Source of the DNA: Agrocybe praecox
Lineage: Eukaryota > Basidiomycota > Agaricomycetes > Agaricales > Agrocybaceae
Length of the DNA: 64,000 nt
Reading direction: 5' to 3'
Assembly (NCBI GenBank): GCA_964017145.1
Contig: OZ024852.1
Location: 1,365,945 to 1,429,944, forward strand
Shown piece after piece: positions 20,396-36,726 of the stretch. The notes below the pieces were generated by a model, which had not been told where the DNA came from, did no database searches, and saw only the letters and a program-made list of their open reading frames with translations. Both the position numbers and the translations under genes were made by a program. The stretch's first letter is position 1, and each line of letters starts with the position of its first letter.

Positions 20396-22837
20396 TCAAG
20401 CGAGATTTTCCAAGATAGTTTTCACGCCCCAAGCTCCGGGATCGGCTACTTGCTGCTCCCTTAATCTGTTGCCTTCGACATACGCACTGCGGCCTGCTTT
20501 AGCGACCAAGTCGCGCGTTGCTTCTGCGGCTTTGCTTGCAGCCGCGACCGCTTCAGAGTAGTTTTGATCATTCTCTGAGAAAGTCTTAATGAATGCCTCT
20601 AAGGGGTCCACCAGTGTGCGTGAGGGAGGACGTGCGCGAGTGTAGGTGTATAACTTGGCCAAGGCTGATGTCAAAGTCCTTGACCATGCCTGTGCTGTCA
20701 TTTTTCCATCTTTAGGAGAGTCTGCTTGAAGACCCTGGGCGAGAGCGGAGAAAAAGATTCTGATAACAGTACTTAAAACGTGTCAAGCATCTAGATGAAA
20801 GAAAAAAGACTAACGAGTATAGTGCACCACTTGTACCACCCATGGCTTCTTCTGCTACTTGAGCAATGTTGATCACCGATCGCGCAAGGTCCTCTCCTGT
20901 GATATCTCCCGAATCAATTTTTGCCAGAACACCTATAACCAAGGTCTCTTTTAGTAACCCATTATCATGATAACTTATGTTAAAATGGCGAATAACCTTC
21001 AGAGCCGGCCTGCAATAGACTTCAGTCAATAAGATGATCCGAGAGGGGGCGCGAGCTAAAATTTACCTTGAGTGTCAGACCACAATCTCCATCTCCTGCG
21101 ATAGAATCCATGCGAGTAATCTCGGGCTCAGCATCAATCAGAGCGTTTGCTGCCCGTTTAATGCTCTCGACGAACGCTGCAGGGTCCGGTACTGAAGTTG
21201 GCTTTATGTCATTCAAAGTAATAGCAGCTTCTTTAGCAGCTTCAATTTGCTTAGCCGCTTCCAAAGGAGTTGACCCGGAAGCCCATTTCCAGCCAGGCAC
21301 TTCACACTTTTCATCAAGAAGAGAAAGGACTAGGTCGGCAGGAGGTGCGTCCGCCTCATCTTTACTAGGCAAGAGAAGCAACGTGATCGAAAATCCAGGC
21401 ATATTCAAGCTCGTCTATAGAAAGGAAAGCCGGACACTTTAGTAACTGTGTCACCTTGTGAAGAGATACAAACCATAAAGGTGCCGGAGAGTATGCGACT
21501 CGTGGTAAATTGACGGGCGTCTAACTGTTTTCTGACTTCCGCTACAATACCACACATTTCGAGTTCGCTGATTCCACCGAGATTGTTGATCATCACGGCA
21601 ACGTTATCCTTTCCTTTGAATGACACGAAAGATCGGTCTGGATCAGATGTAGAGGTCAGGAAGTCCAATAGCTGTGGGATGAGTTCCGACAACTTTGGGA
21701 CGGGAGACAGGCGGCTGTGACCGCTTTCATTATGAATACCCATGCCTATTTCAATCTCATTTTCTTTGAGATGTGATTCAGCGGACGCAGTGCCCGGAAC
21801 CTAAGTGAAAAGGAAAGGGTTCAAATTATGTTTCGACCGGATGGGTTGAGCATGGACGTACGTGAGTATGTTCAAGGCCAACGCCGATGGTAGCAACTCG
21901 ACTAGCAACCCAGTTAGCCACGGAATAAACTTTTTCGAGACTTTCTCCTCGATTTGCTAAAGCACCAGCAATTTTATAGACAAGTACTGTTCCAGCAAGT
22001 CCTCTGAATATATAGTCAGAAATATGTCAGTCTGATAGTTGTTGCTCGCCTTCTGCCAACGATCTTGCCTTGTTCTCTTCCGACGGCAACATCGTCTCCG
22101 ACCACCACGAACTTAATTTTGTCCGCTTTGTTGGGGTGAAGGGCAGCATATTGTTCTTTGGCTAATCCAAAATTGAGTACATCGCCTGTGTAATTCCTAA
22201 CAGACAAGGTTTATCATTAGTAGACAATAGAAATGAATTAGAATGTTCACACTTTACGATAATGACCGTCCTACGTGCAATTTCAATTAGAAAAGGGTCA
22301 ACAGTATGTTGATCGGCCTACTAACCCTTTGTCGTTGTCGATCAGCTCGATTCCACGGCGTACCTGACTCGCATTGGGAGAAGCGAAAACATTCCCACAG
22401 ACGGCCCCTATTTATATCCGGATAAGATTGGCCATTTCATGACATCAAGATTGCATGACCTCACCTGTGAGAATGCCTTGGCCTATGACAGATTAGATTG
22501 AGCACCCAGGGATTGATGACTACATCACTTACCGACAAATCCTGCATGAGCAGGTTCGTGTCCAGAGCCTCCTCCGCACATGAGGGCGACCTTGGAACGA
22601 TCATGAGATTTGACATAGACGACTATTTACGTATAAGCAAACATGAAAATTAATAGGGAGTTGGACAACTTACTTTTGTTGGTAGAATCAAGGGCCAGCT
22701 GAGGGTTCACAGCGCAAAGACCCTTGAGCGAGTCAACGACAAGGTCCGACGCAGAGTTTAACAGGTGTTTGTCTTAAAGATTGGACGTTATTCACAGAAA
22801 ATAAGATAATAGAAAATGGCGCACTTTGGATGGTCAT
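20396..22837 (-). CDS. DAK1: Dihydroxyacetone kinase
   Basis: Thirteen exons (transcription order): 22825-22837, 22674-22772, 22533-22622, 22465-22482, 22326-22407, 22253-22270, 22050-22196, 21862-22003, 21474-21800, 21067-21414, 20997-21009, 20815-20932, 20396-20759; 592 aa, the family length. K domain: [65 protein letters not shown] domain: [15 protein letters not shown] (Mg-ATP aspartates), [24 protein letters not shown]. It phosphorylates dihydroxyacetone with ATP in the cytosol, feeding glycerol or methanol-type carbon into glycolysis and detoxifying dihydroxyacetone. Exons of 13, 18, 18 and 13 nt are required to keep the conserved motifs. Intron 7 appears to use a GC donor (22049). Confidence 0.95.
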
Positions 22838-23189
22838 GGTGGGAGTTGAGAAAGGTCAAAGAGGACGCTTGAGATATGAGGTCCAAAATATAGTCTAGCG
22901 GCTAGCCAGGGCTAGCCCGCCTTTGACGCGGCGCGCGCCGACGGTCCTTTGAGTTTTTGACCTGGTCCGCTGACTCTGTCACGTGTACTCTACAAGCACG
23001 GGCTGTGACGAATAAAATGTGTGACGTCCACGCGTCAATTCTGAGTCCTGAAGGCCTGACGCTCTGCAAATAGAGAAAAGCCGGTTAGCGCTTTGTTTGA
23101 TTATTTTTTTGCGTCCATTACACACATTTGCTTTTTCTTAAAAAAAGAGTGGCCCTTATCCTTTCTCTATTCTTTTCCTCTCAGCGCTC
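22838..23189. promoter_or_regulatory. Divergent promoter of dihydroxyacetone kinase and ubiquitin protease genes
   Basis: 352 bp between two oppositely oriented starts. Two perfect palindromes sit close together: GGGCTAGCCC at 22909-22918 and CGGCGCGCGCCG at 22929-22940. They may be binding sites for dimeric regulators; nothing shows which gene they serve. Confidence 0.4.
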
Positions 23190-27671
<4,482 letters not shown>

Positions 27672-28530
27672 TGACATGTATATGACTTGGAAAGACTAGA
27701 ATGCATTCATGTAATGACCGACACTATTCATCTTACTCTTACATACAACCACATATACGTTACAAGGTCGTGATGACCATTCATCATACATTTATTTAAA
27801 CTTGAACTTTATGTAAATTCCGTTCCTCCCTATGCTAGGTATAAAATAATAATGTACAAATGATATTTACGAAAATACATCAATGACGTCAGGGAAATCA
27901 AATGTTCAGATTCATGACCGTCCGATAAACACAATCAAAAAAGAGATCTGCGAAAAACGAAGTAGTTTATCAGAAGGTGGTGATCGCCAGAAAAAATGCA
28001 AAAGAAATTCGTTCTGAAAACGAATGTCATACAGATTTTGCCACATGATGGGTATTTTGTGAATTTGGAATGTGCGAGAGAGAGATTGGTTAACACTTTC
28101 TAGGAAACCCTCTGGGATAGTGTTTCCAGAGTATATTGCCGCCCGCAACAGGCTGGTCAAGAACGAAATGAACACGGAAACAGATCATCGGAAACCTCCA
28201 AGGCCCAACATACCTGATTAGATTGAGTGCTGAGATCTGCGGGAAAACCTAAGTACCCAAAAAAGAGAGAGAAATTGAATGTACAGACGAGAGACGAGAC
28301 ATTCAAAGGCAGCGACACCGAGAGCATCTCCAAGTTTGAAGGCGACGCGATCTCCAACGAAATACTGAACATCGCGTCTCCACTCGCTGGATAAAGCATC
28401 CATTATGGTTGCAGAGAGGTAAGTCGTCGCGACGCACCAGATTAGCTTTTGTGGTGGGAAACATATCTGACTGGGCCCAGGCCTTTTATGACGACACATA
28501 TCCTATGACGTAATATTTCTGGTATTTTAT
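27672..28530. other. Convergent 3' intergenic region
   Basis: 859 bp between the ends of the ubiquitin protease (+) and CCZ1 (-). It holds a minus-strand ORF with a hydrophobic stretch (28218-28499) that I do not accept as a gene. Confidence 0.35.
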
Positions 28531-31192
28531 CTAGACACCGCCGAATCCTGATTTCTTCACTACCCCTGCTAACACATTATCTACATCCGTCAGGCTCGTT
28601 TCCTTCCTGAACACTTCCATATACACCTTTTCAACTTCCCCTGTCGCATCCCCCTCTGCGCCCTGTGGATTGCTCGACAGACCCCGTTTGGCGATGTGCC
28701 AGTGCTGGGGATTCTGCCCGCGCGAGAACACCTCTGTGATGTCCGAATCACTATTCCAAATACAATTAGAATGCACCCTCAAACTTATTTATAAAATACA
28801 TACTTGTCTAAAATAGCTTTCGCATTAAACAGGTGGCTCGATGTGGATGTAAACCCAGGGCCGCTGTGGGTATAATGCCCTGTAGAAATTAGATATTGGT
28901 CCTGTGTTTGGAGAATCCTTGTCGCCGATGGCAGGGAACTTGATACACTGTTATATTTATCACATCAGCTTTCAATGCATCATATGCAAGGCATATGGAG
29001 AGACGTACTCCTTCAGCCCAGCCTCATAGATGGCTGCTTCCAAGTCATCAAACAGTTTACTTGATTTTTCAGCCGCAATCTGCAAATCCGCGGCGTCGTC
29101 ATCGTCCTCTTCCTGGTGAGCATTGCGTGCCAGGTCTTGTGTACTAATCAAAGCCAACATGAATTCATTATGCTACAAGCACTGTGGATTTAGTTTCTGA
29201 ATAAACAAAGCCGACAGGTAAAACGGTACGCACAATCAAATAATGTATTGTTACTCTCCGCGTATTCGTCGGATCGCGAATAGGTGCTAAGTGTAGGTTG
29301 GTCAAAGAAAACTCGGGGAGAGGTGACGAATTGTCATCTTCCTGCTTCTTAGAGAATGTCGACGATATCGTATCTGAATGATTGTTGGTGTCGTCTTCCC
29401 CAACCATATTTTCGTTATCCTCGTTGTTAACGGCTTCTTGTACAGGATCTTCTACCAAACCAGTTTCATTTTCTTCGGTATCATGATCTTCTTGGGGTGG
29501 CGGATTTCTAGCGGCCAGCGATATTCCATCCGAAGAGATAGCATCCTCTAATGCATCAGTATCAGCAGTGACTTCCACTTGAATTCTACCAGCCTCAGCC
29601 TCCTCGCCTTTAGGTCCAGTCGACGAGTCTATGTTCTCTTTCTCAGGACCCACAGATTCTACTACTGGCGGCTGCATCTCTGCCCTCGCCGCATGATCAA
29701 GGGGAGGCTTCGTCACATTCCCCTTTCCAAACGTCAAGTATCCAGGCCAGTTCCACTTGAGACTTTTCATGTCCATGTTCATATTAATTCCAAAGATACT
29801 TGCACCGTCGTTACCTCCGACAAGCTGTTTCGACGGGTCCCGGTCTCTCAAAGATGCATTATTGGCATTTGCGTTAGGTCCTAACGCTGGGTGCTTGCCT
29901 CTAATCGTGTCGACGCTCGAAGCTAGTGTATTCAGGGTATCGGAGCTGAGGGACGTATCGACTGCAGGTCTGGGAGGAGGGATCATAGATTGCAGGTGGG
30001 CGGCTAATGCGGGCGGATAGGCGCTCGCGTTGTTACTGTACCGCGTAGATGGAACAATGTGCTCCCTTGTGAAGACGACGGGAGATAGTGATGTGATTCC
30101 GCTAGGAGGGTCGTCATTACTTTGCCGGTCATCAACATCTGGTTTCGAAAGATATGCAGCAAATTCGTTGACGATGGGTATGAGGGACGCGAAACATGGA
30201 TGGAGGAGTGGCCCAAGGTCTTCTCCGAATGGGATCTTCTCCTCGAGGTCCCAGGACCATGCCCATACGGTCCAGAACCTTTCTAACTGGAGCTCAAGCG
30301 CAGTTTGCCCGAGAGTGGAGAGTATGGACGCGAATGAACCGTGGGTGAGCTAGATAGATTGAAGTCAGCACATAACGGCGCAATGTGAGATCTAGGTGCA
30401 GGGGCTGTAATGAACTTACCTTGAACCGTTCATATCCTTTCATTATATGCGCCCGAACGGCACTATCATGTACTGAGCCTTCGTCATAGTCATACGCTGG
30501 ACTCGAATCCTTCTCTTTCTCCTTCCCCTTATTTGATGTCGGCTTTCCCTTGACCGTTGCCGACTTTGATTTACTCTTCGGGTCGAAGGGACGGGGGAAT
30601 TTGGCTAGTTCGATCCCCTGTTGAACAGTATAAATCATTCAGATTGAATTTTGAATACCTCTAATGACGCACAGCGTGTATCCAGAAATCAGGCTCCGGA
30701 GAGACCATAATCAACCGTTTAGTTTGCGAATGAACGTTATCGCATGCATCCGCCGAGTTGAACAGCCTGTACGATACAGATACGAAGATTACAGGATGTT
30801 AACATACAATATCAATTTGCATGCGCGTCAACCTCCCGGGCATACGAGAAGAAGGGAAGAGAAGACACAGAAACCCAAAGTACGCACTCTGCAAAGTTTA
30901 TTAAAGCTTTTGCCAGTCCCACCTGTCTCAACATCCGATCCCTCGACACAGCTCTCTCCTTCGAGGTGTAAAATAGAATATGTGCTTGTTCCTCAGCATC
31001 TTCGTCGTCGTCGTCGTCGTTCACATTGGCGTAGTTATTGCCGTCCTCATTGCCAGTCGTTGTTCCGTTACTACCTTTTCCAGATTCGTTTAAATCGTCA
31101 TCGTTGCCCGACCGGACTGTTGAATTAGTGTTGGGCCGGAGAGTGGGGTTGTAGATTGTCAAATACAAGAGGTTAGGAGGAATACGGTTCAT
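28531..31192 (-). CDS. CCZ1: Vacuolar fusion protein CCZ1
   Basis: Seven exons (transcription order): 30888-31192, 30673-30766, 30420-30617, 29234-30349, 29009-29172, 28804-28947, 28531-28750; 746 aa. The first longin domain is visible: IPPNLLYLTIYNPTLRP, an acidic insert, then AHILFYTSKERAVSRDRMLR then QVGLAKALINFAELF and RLIMVSPEPDFWIHAGIEL. The middle is long and disordered, ending in a second conserved region (TIHYLIHNEFMLALIS ... TGHYTHSGPGFTS). CCZ1 with MON1 is the exchange factor that activates the Rab7 GTPase on late endosomes, vacuoles and autophagosomes. A (GTC)n run at about 31003-31020 encodes the poly-Asp part of the insert. Identification rests on the N-terminal longin match; the rest is diverged. 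Confidence 0.87.
31003..31020 (+). repeat. Trinucleotide microsatellite inside CCZ1
   Basis: A run of about six CGT/GTC units that encodes consecutive Asp residues of the CCZ1 insert on the minus strand; a likely length-variable site. Confidence 0.7.
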
Positions 31193-31728
31193 GACACGAT
31201 CATCGTCGTGTTCAAGTGACAAGTCGCACCTGAAGACAATCTCTCGGCAATTCACTGCAGATCCGTGATGTGTTTTGTGTTTAAATCGTGTTGCAAATAA
31301 CGAATATTTATGTAGGCCCTCATTGTCCGCTCTCGACACTTCTTTAGCAGTAGCTGAGTATCCCCACAGTCTCACAATTAATTGCTGCGAAGGAATAGAT
31401 GGAATGGAAGGTGCTGGCTAACGCAAGTTAATCAATCTCACACATCGTCTACAGCCACAATAAACCTCTCCTTATGATGAAGCGGAGCGAGGCCCAACTT
31501 TGTGGGACAGTTTACTCGACAATTTCCAGGTTTTCGCCTTGAGTGTCTGTGAGTCGCAAACTATATTGCGCATGTATTGCAGATGTAAACAATCTGGAAT
31601 AAAACTATGAATAATGATTATACAGTTAAACAAATCATTTTGTTTATAAGTTATGAGTGAGTATTGTCAAAATGCTGTTCCATTGGTAAAACACAATTAT
31701 AAAAAATGAGACCGGCATAATATCAAGA
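31193..31728. promoter_or_regulatory. Upstream region of CCZ1
   Basis: 536 bp between the CCZ1 start and the 3' end of the helicase gene, both minus strand. AT-rich at the left of the helicase end (31560-31720). No gene seen. Confidence 0.3.
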
Positions 31729-34046
31729 TTAGCTATGATCACTGATGGTGGAGAGGGTTTTGCTCCAAGCGACGACCTTGGGATGTGCCTGGACCTATAT
31801 TCCAAATCCGATGAAAATTTGTTAGTAAACGATTGTGAAGTTTCCTCACCTTCGCAGGATCGAAGTGCAAAACTTGGAGACCTTCAAGAGAAGTAGCACG
31901 CGAAAGAGCAACATATGCTTGGCCTACAGAAAAATGTCATGAATAATAATAAAAGTAGGGTTGTTGGCATTATGCATACCTTTCTCGAATACTTTCCCGA
32001 GGTCAACTTTCACTCGGTCCAGAGTTTGACCTTGGGACTTGTGTATACTCATAGCCCATGAAAGGATCAACGGTAGCTAAATAAAAACTTTATCAAAATG
32101 AAGGCTAGATGCAAAAATTGTTTATGCATACCTGTGTCCTGCTTACTTGAACTTCTCCGCTGGGAAGCTCGACTTTCCAGACATCGGGCATAATTAAACA
32201 ACGTCGTCTTCCTCCGTGGGTCATAAACTCGACGACAGGGTAAAATTTTGCTGGAGAAACAGAAGCACTTGTCTTCCTAGCTACTGCAGCTACTTGGTTT
32301 GTACCACCAATAACAGGTGCATCTCCGCTACCTTCCCTATCTTGTTCTGTTCCATAGATATTCGGATCAACAAAACGCAAAACTCGACCCATGCTTCCGT
32401 TTACAAGTTGATCGTCCATATTCTTAATGAGCATGACTTGTGCATCGATGCGTAGGACAAGCTGTTGAGGAGCCATAAAATTGGCCAATAATTTCTCTTT
32501 TTGCCCTTGATCTGAGATAGTACCACCATCGATTGCCGGGAATATTTTCTGCTCTGTATTGAGGCGAGACATGCGAGTCGAGTTGGATCGTTCAACGTCT
32601 TCTCGCCGCGGGAATCTAGCATGCACATTAGTGGCAGTGAAAATTACTGAATAAGGATTGCCTCACAATTCTGTGGGGCCAATGCCATCGTCATATTCAA
32701 TATTGCGGGAGAGCCTTTGGAAAGCTTGAATGGATTTCTGAGAAAGGGTGCCAAAGCGCATCTCATTCAACATATCGACAAAAGCTAATGGCGGATGTTA
32801 TTGAAGCAATCAGAAACAGGGTAGGTTAGACGTACTTTGATCACTCTGACGGAAAACTTTGGTAAGGTTAAATGTGTGCTTGACACACGTCTTCCACATA
32901 TCTGCTTCAAAGGCAAACTTGACTTGGCCTGATTTCGTCACGGGTGGTAACTGGAAGAAGTCCCCAGTGACTACAAGTTGAATTCCACCGAATGGCTCTT
33001 GGTTTTTCCTGATATCTCTTGCGATGCCAGCCAATTTATCAAACAGATCGCCCTCAACCATGGACACTAAGAAATTGTTATCAGCACATGCATGTACACT
33101 TGTAAAGGCGCATATATGCGAACCTTCATCAATAATAAGAACTTTGGTTCTGCACCAACGAGTTGCTGCCTTCTTGTTCTTGCGTATTTTTGTCGCGAGG
33201 TCCTTAGCAGATTCCAATCCTAACCCTATCCCGGAAAAGGAATGGATAGTGACCCCTCCAATATTACACGCTGCGATACCTATGGACTGCATTCAATGAC
33301 ATTGTAGAGTGAAAAAAGAGAGAGAGATAAATTACCAGTGGAAGCAGTAATAGCAATAGCATCAGGGGTTTTCACATATTTCTTACGCAGGGTCTTGATG
33401 ATTTCGCGTAAGAGAACAGATTTCCCGGTTCCTGTGGCATTCACGCTCATGAGTTTGCAGCGACGACGTTTTTCCTAGCACAATACTAACCGGCACTACC
33501 AGTATAGAACACACTGTTTCCTTCTTGAACAAGCTTCAATATCTGTGTTTGCTCCTGACTCAAGAAAACAGCCGGAAGTTTGCCTTTTGAAGGTGGGGCC
33601 GAAGATGCTGGTGCAGTTACGGATGTCGTTCGTGTACTGGAGGATGAAAGCTTTGAAGATGTAGTTGTGGTACTGGTCGTGAAACTGGACTTTGTCAGAG
33701 CATTGTGGTCCAGCCAATCTGGAGGCAATATGCGCTTGGCCCTTTTTGCAATCGGGGCTGTGGCAGACGACTCTGTTGTCGGACTGGGGCGCTTATTTAT
33801 CGTCTTTGAGCCCATCAGAGGGGCGGGCGGCGGCTCTGGTTTGGAATAGCCTGCAAGTGCATCTTGCATCTCCTTCAGACGTCTCTCGGAACCTGACAAT
33901 ACTTTGGTTGGTTGTGCAGGAATAGTAGCCGGAGGGGTTGGTGGCCATGGAATTTCTTGAGAAGATTTGGGAACAGAGAATGAAGAAGAGCCAAAATCAC
34001 GCTTGTAGGTACCTAGCCCTGAGCGAGATTGAGTGGTTTTAGACAT
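31729..34046 (-). CDS. PIF1: PIF1-family 5'-3' DNA helicase
   Basis: Nine exons (transcription order): 33491-34046, 33336-33431, 33124-33279, 33066-32836, 32667-32784, 32132-32615, 31980-32076, 31850-31923, 31729-31794; 625 aa. After a disordered N-terminus come the superfamily 1B motifs: [15 protein letters not shown], Walker [35 protein letters not shown], Walker [31 protein letters not shown] (motif III), the PIF1 signature region [33 protein letters not shown] NDD segment, and [20 protein letters not shown] with [15 protein letters not shown] (motifs V-VI). It unwinds forked DNA and G-quadruplexes, limits telomerase and maintains mitochondrial DNA. No clear mitochondrial presequence is seen at ATG 34046. 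Confidence 0.96.
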
Positions 34047-34446
34047 AAAGTCAGAAGGCTATGATTGGAAGTGCACTGAGTACGCGTTGTTCGAAGTTCT
34101 TCACGCAAAGTTTACGTGGGAAAAACGCGAACATACATTTCACGTGATGCATTGATGAGACGCGACCGTGACAAGTCTCTGCAAGACACAAAGAATGTGA
34201 ATAAAAGACGCGACTTAGTCGCTCACCTAACAAATATTTTCTCATAGAAACAAAATGAGAGAATATTAGGCAACTAGCAACCTCATAATGGAAACAGTGG
34301 CTATTATCATCGCATCGACTGGCAAAGTTATCCCGACAACAGATGAGTGGTGGATTAAGTGGTAGGATGCTATAAGACGACAAGCGATGGCAGAAATAGT
34401 ATGGTGTGTAAATGTGTCTATAAAGCGGTAAATAGGTATTATAATT
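34047..34446. promoter_or_regulatory. Upstream region of PIF1
   Basis: 400 bp between PIF1 start and the end of TIM44. An ACGCGT hexamer lies at 34082-34087, about 40 bp ahead of the PIF1 ATG; several GACGCGAC-like words follow. The hexamer is common in the window, so this is weak evidence of S-phase control. Confidence 0.3.
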
Positions 34447-36125
34447 TTAAAGGTATGCTCGAGCACTCCTCCGTGCCATCTGCAGGAAAATGAGTTGGTT
34501 TGCACACAGTATACAAGTAAGTAACAATTTACCTCAACGACTTTCCAGCCTCCTGTCAGCTCGTTATCTAGTTCTTCTGGGATCCGCGTCACGGCAGCAA
34601 CGTAGGTACATTGTTCCACTTTATTTTCTGCACCGACAGAAACTTCACCAGTTTTAGCATTGCGGAATAACAACATCTCTTGAGTGGCGAAAGTAATGAG
34701 GAAGATGGGTACGTCATTTTCCAAAATTTTGGCATCCGAAACCTGAGGCGAAGAGTCAGTAAAATTACAAAATGCCACTTATCACCAGCTACGCACATCA
34801 ACCTGTCGGATATCAAGAACTTTGCTGTCGCTGATCAAGCCCTGTCGTAGGAAGTGCTCCATCGTAGCCCATAGAACGTTGTAGGTCTGAAGAACGTAAG
34901 TTAGTCGCCCAAGAAAACATCTACGATTCTAACTCACAGCTTCACCGCACCATTGCTTCAATGACTCTTGATCAGCGGATAGATATGCGTCAACAACCTC
35001 GGGAACAATGTATTCCCTCAATTCCCTCTCAAAGCTCTCACGATTGAAAGTCGGGTCCATCGTCTTCATAAGGCGCATGACTTGTGCGGTTTCGTTTTCG
35101 TCAAACCATGACCCAATTGTCTCCGTGACAGAGCGCACAGATGACACAACCGGATTTTCTGACTCATCATAAGCTTGCCGCAGGGCGACGAATTTTCGGA
35201 GGACGGGATTCTCCTCTTTCATCTTATTCCAGGCTTCTTGCCTAGGAGAATCTTTGTGAAGTACAACAGCCTCACCGGCTCTAATTCGGGGTGGTTAGCG
35301 TAGAAAAGGAAGACAGGGAAAGAAATACACACTCAGGATTGGCAACAACTCGTTGAGGACCAAGACCCGAAGATCGTCCTGCTTTTTCAAGGCGCTTTTG
35401 CCTTCGGAGACGTCTGGCATCTTTTTCTTCAAATCCGGCGTGTTTTGCACTTCCGCTGTCGTCCAACGCATCGATGACGGTTTCGGCCAGTGTCTTGTAG
35501 GCAACAGTTTTACGAATAGGTTCAGTCGATTTCTCTACGGCTGAAGACACAGCTGAAGACGCTCTTGATATCTACAACAAGCGAGTTAGAGTAGCTTTCA
35601 ATCACTGTTAATTAACAACGTACAGCACGCATGACTTCACTCTCTTCCATGCCTTTCAATGCCTCTGAAACTGCGTCCCCGACCTTTACACCCGTTTTCC
35701 TGAGTTCCTCGGCGGCGGCTCTCAGCTTGGGGTTCTCTTTTATGCTTGAAGTTAACTGAAAAATTCCAATCCGTTAATGGTATTAAAGAGTACACAAATT
35801 TTGGACGTACTCTTGCCCGCTCATACGCAGCCTTGGCTCGCTTCATTGCTTCCGAGTCCTGAAGCTTGTCCACATCACCCTGCAGCTGCTTAACACTATC
35901 CTGCAACTCCCTACTTTTCCTCAATTCATCTTTCAAGACGTCAACAAAAGTCTGAAAAGGTGATTTGGGCATTTCATTTTGCCGCCGAGATGACGAGTGA
36001 AATCCAGCGTTCTGCGAAGGTGCGGTTATCCGGTATGGGGCAAATTGGGCAATTTGTTGCGCCAAAAAAACATTACGACGTGTCGCCGAGCGGGCAACCA
36101 AGCTTTGAAGATTCCTCGGCAGCAT
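34447..36125 (-). CDS. TIM44: Mitochondrial import inner membrane translocase subunit TIM44
   Basis: Seven exons (transcription order): 35811-36125, 35624-35755, 35333-35571, 34938-35280, 34797-34886, 34533-34742, 34447-34479; 453 aa. The N-terminus MLPRNLQSLVARSATRRNVF is Arg-rich and free of acids, a mitochondrial presequence. FQTFVDVLKDELRKSRELQD and a coiled coil follow, then the C-terminal TIM44/MBA1 domain (ETIGSWFDENETAQVMRLMK then TMDPTF, LISDSKVLDIRQVDVSDAKI, PIFLITFATQEM). TIM44 anchors mtHsp70 to the TIM23 channel on the matrix side and drives preprotein import. The last exon is short (33 nt) and encodes MARRSARAYL. The longer upstream frame has no ATG, so the start is 36125. Confidence 0.95.
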
Positions 36126-36726
36126 AATGGAAAATAGGAAGAGGGAAAAGAGGTTTTTATGTATCGCCGTCACCGCACTAACTGAAATTTCGACTCGAGT
36201 GTCTCCGACGAATCACGATCGATCACGAGCTATTAATCTCACGAGGGCGTGACTTCTAATAGTAATAGCACCGATGCGCATTCGAATTTCGCTTCAGTAC
36301 CGCGTCGGCTCTCGAGTCCTTGTTTCTTCCTCATGGGCTGCCGCACGTATCTGACCCGAAGCGAGCAAAGCACCTAGGGACACCAAAGCCTGTTAAACGG
36401 ATGTTAATCCACTGCAACCTGATCATCCTGACTCAAAATTCATAGAGCTCAAGTTGAATTCAACAGCTTTCTTTTTCAGGCGCGCAATCTGTTTACTTCT
36501 TCGGAACGGGCAAGACATCACAACCAGCTCATTTCTCGGGCCACAGAGAACAATAATTTACATTCAGTCGGATCCCCGTATCAAAAACAACTAGATCTCC
36601 GGCGATTTAGGCATTCCGCGGTTCTGGGTCTCAAATTCAATCAAAGGTCATCCAACTCTGTGCTGAACACTCTTCCCTCTATCTATCGAGGTCTCTAAGT
36701 TTAAGACATCCAACTCCTCCAGTGGC
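36126..36726. promoter_or_regulatory. Divergent promoter of TIM44 and WD40 protein genes
   Basis: 601 bp between two oppositely oriented starts; no TATA box stands out. No gene seen. Confidence 0.35.

Noticed and set aside
28218..28499. Minus-strand ORF starting near MDALSSEWRRDVQYF with a hydrophobic run
   Set aside because: It lies in the 3' flank between two convergent genes; the best joining intron would be only about 36 nt and no family is recognised.
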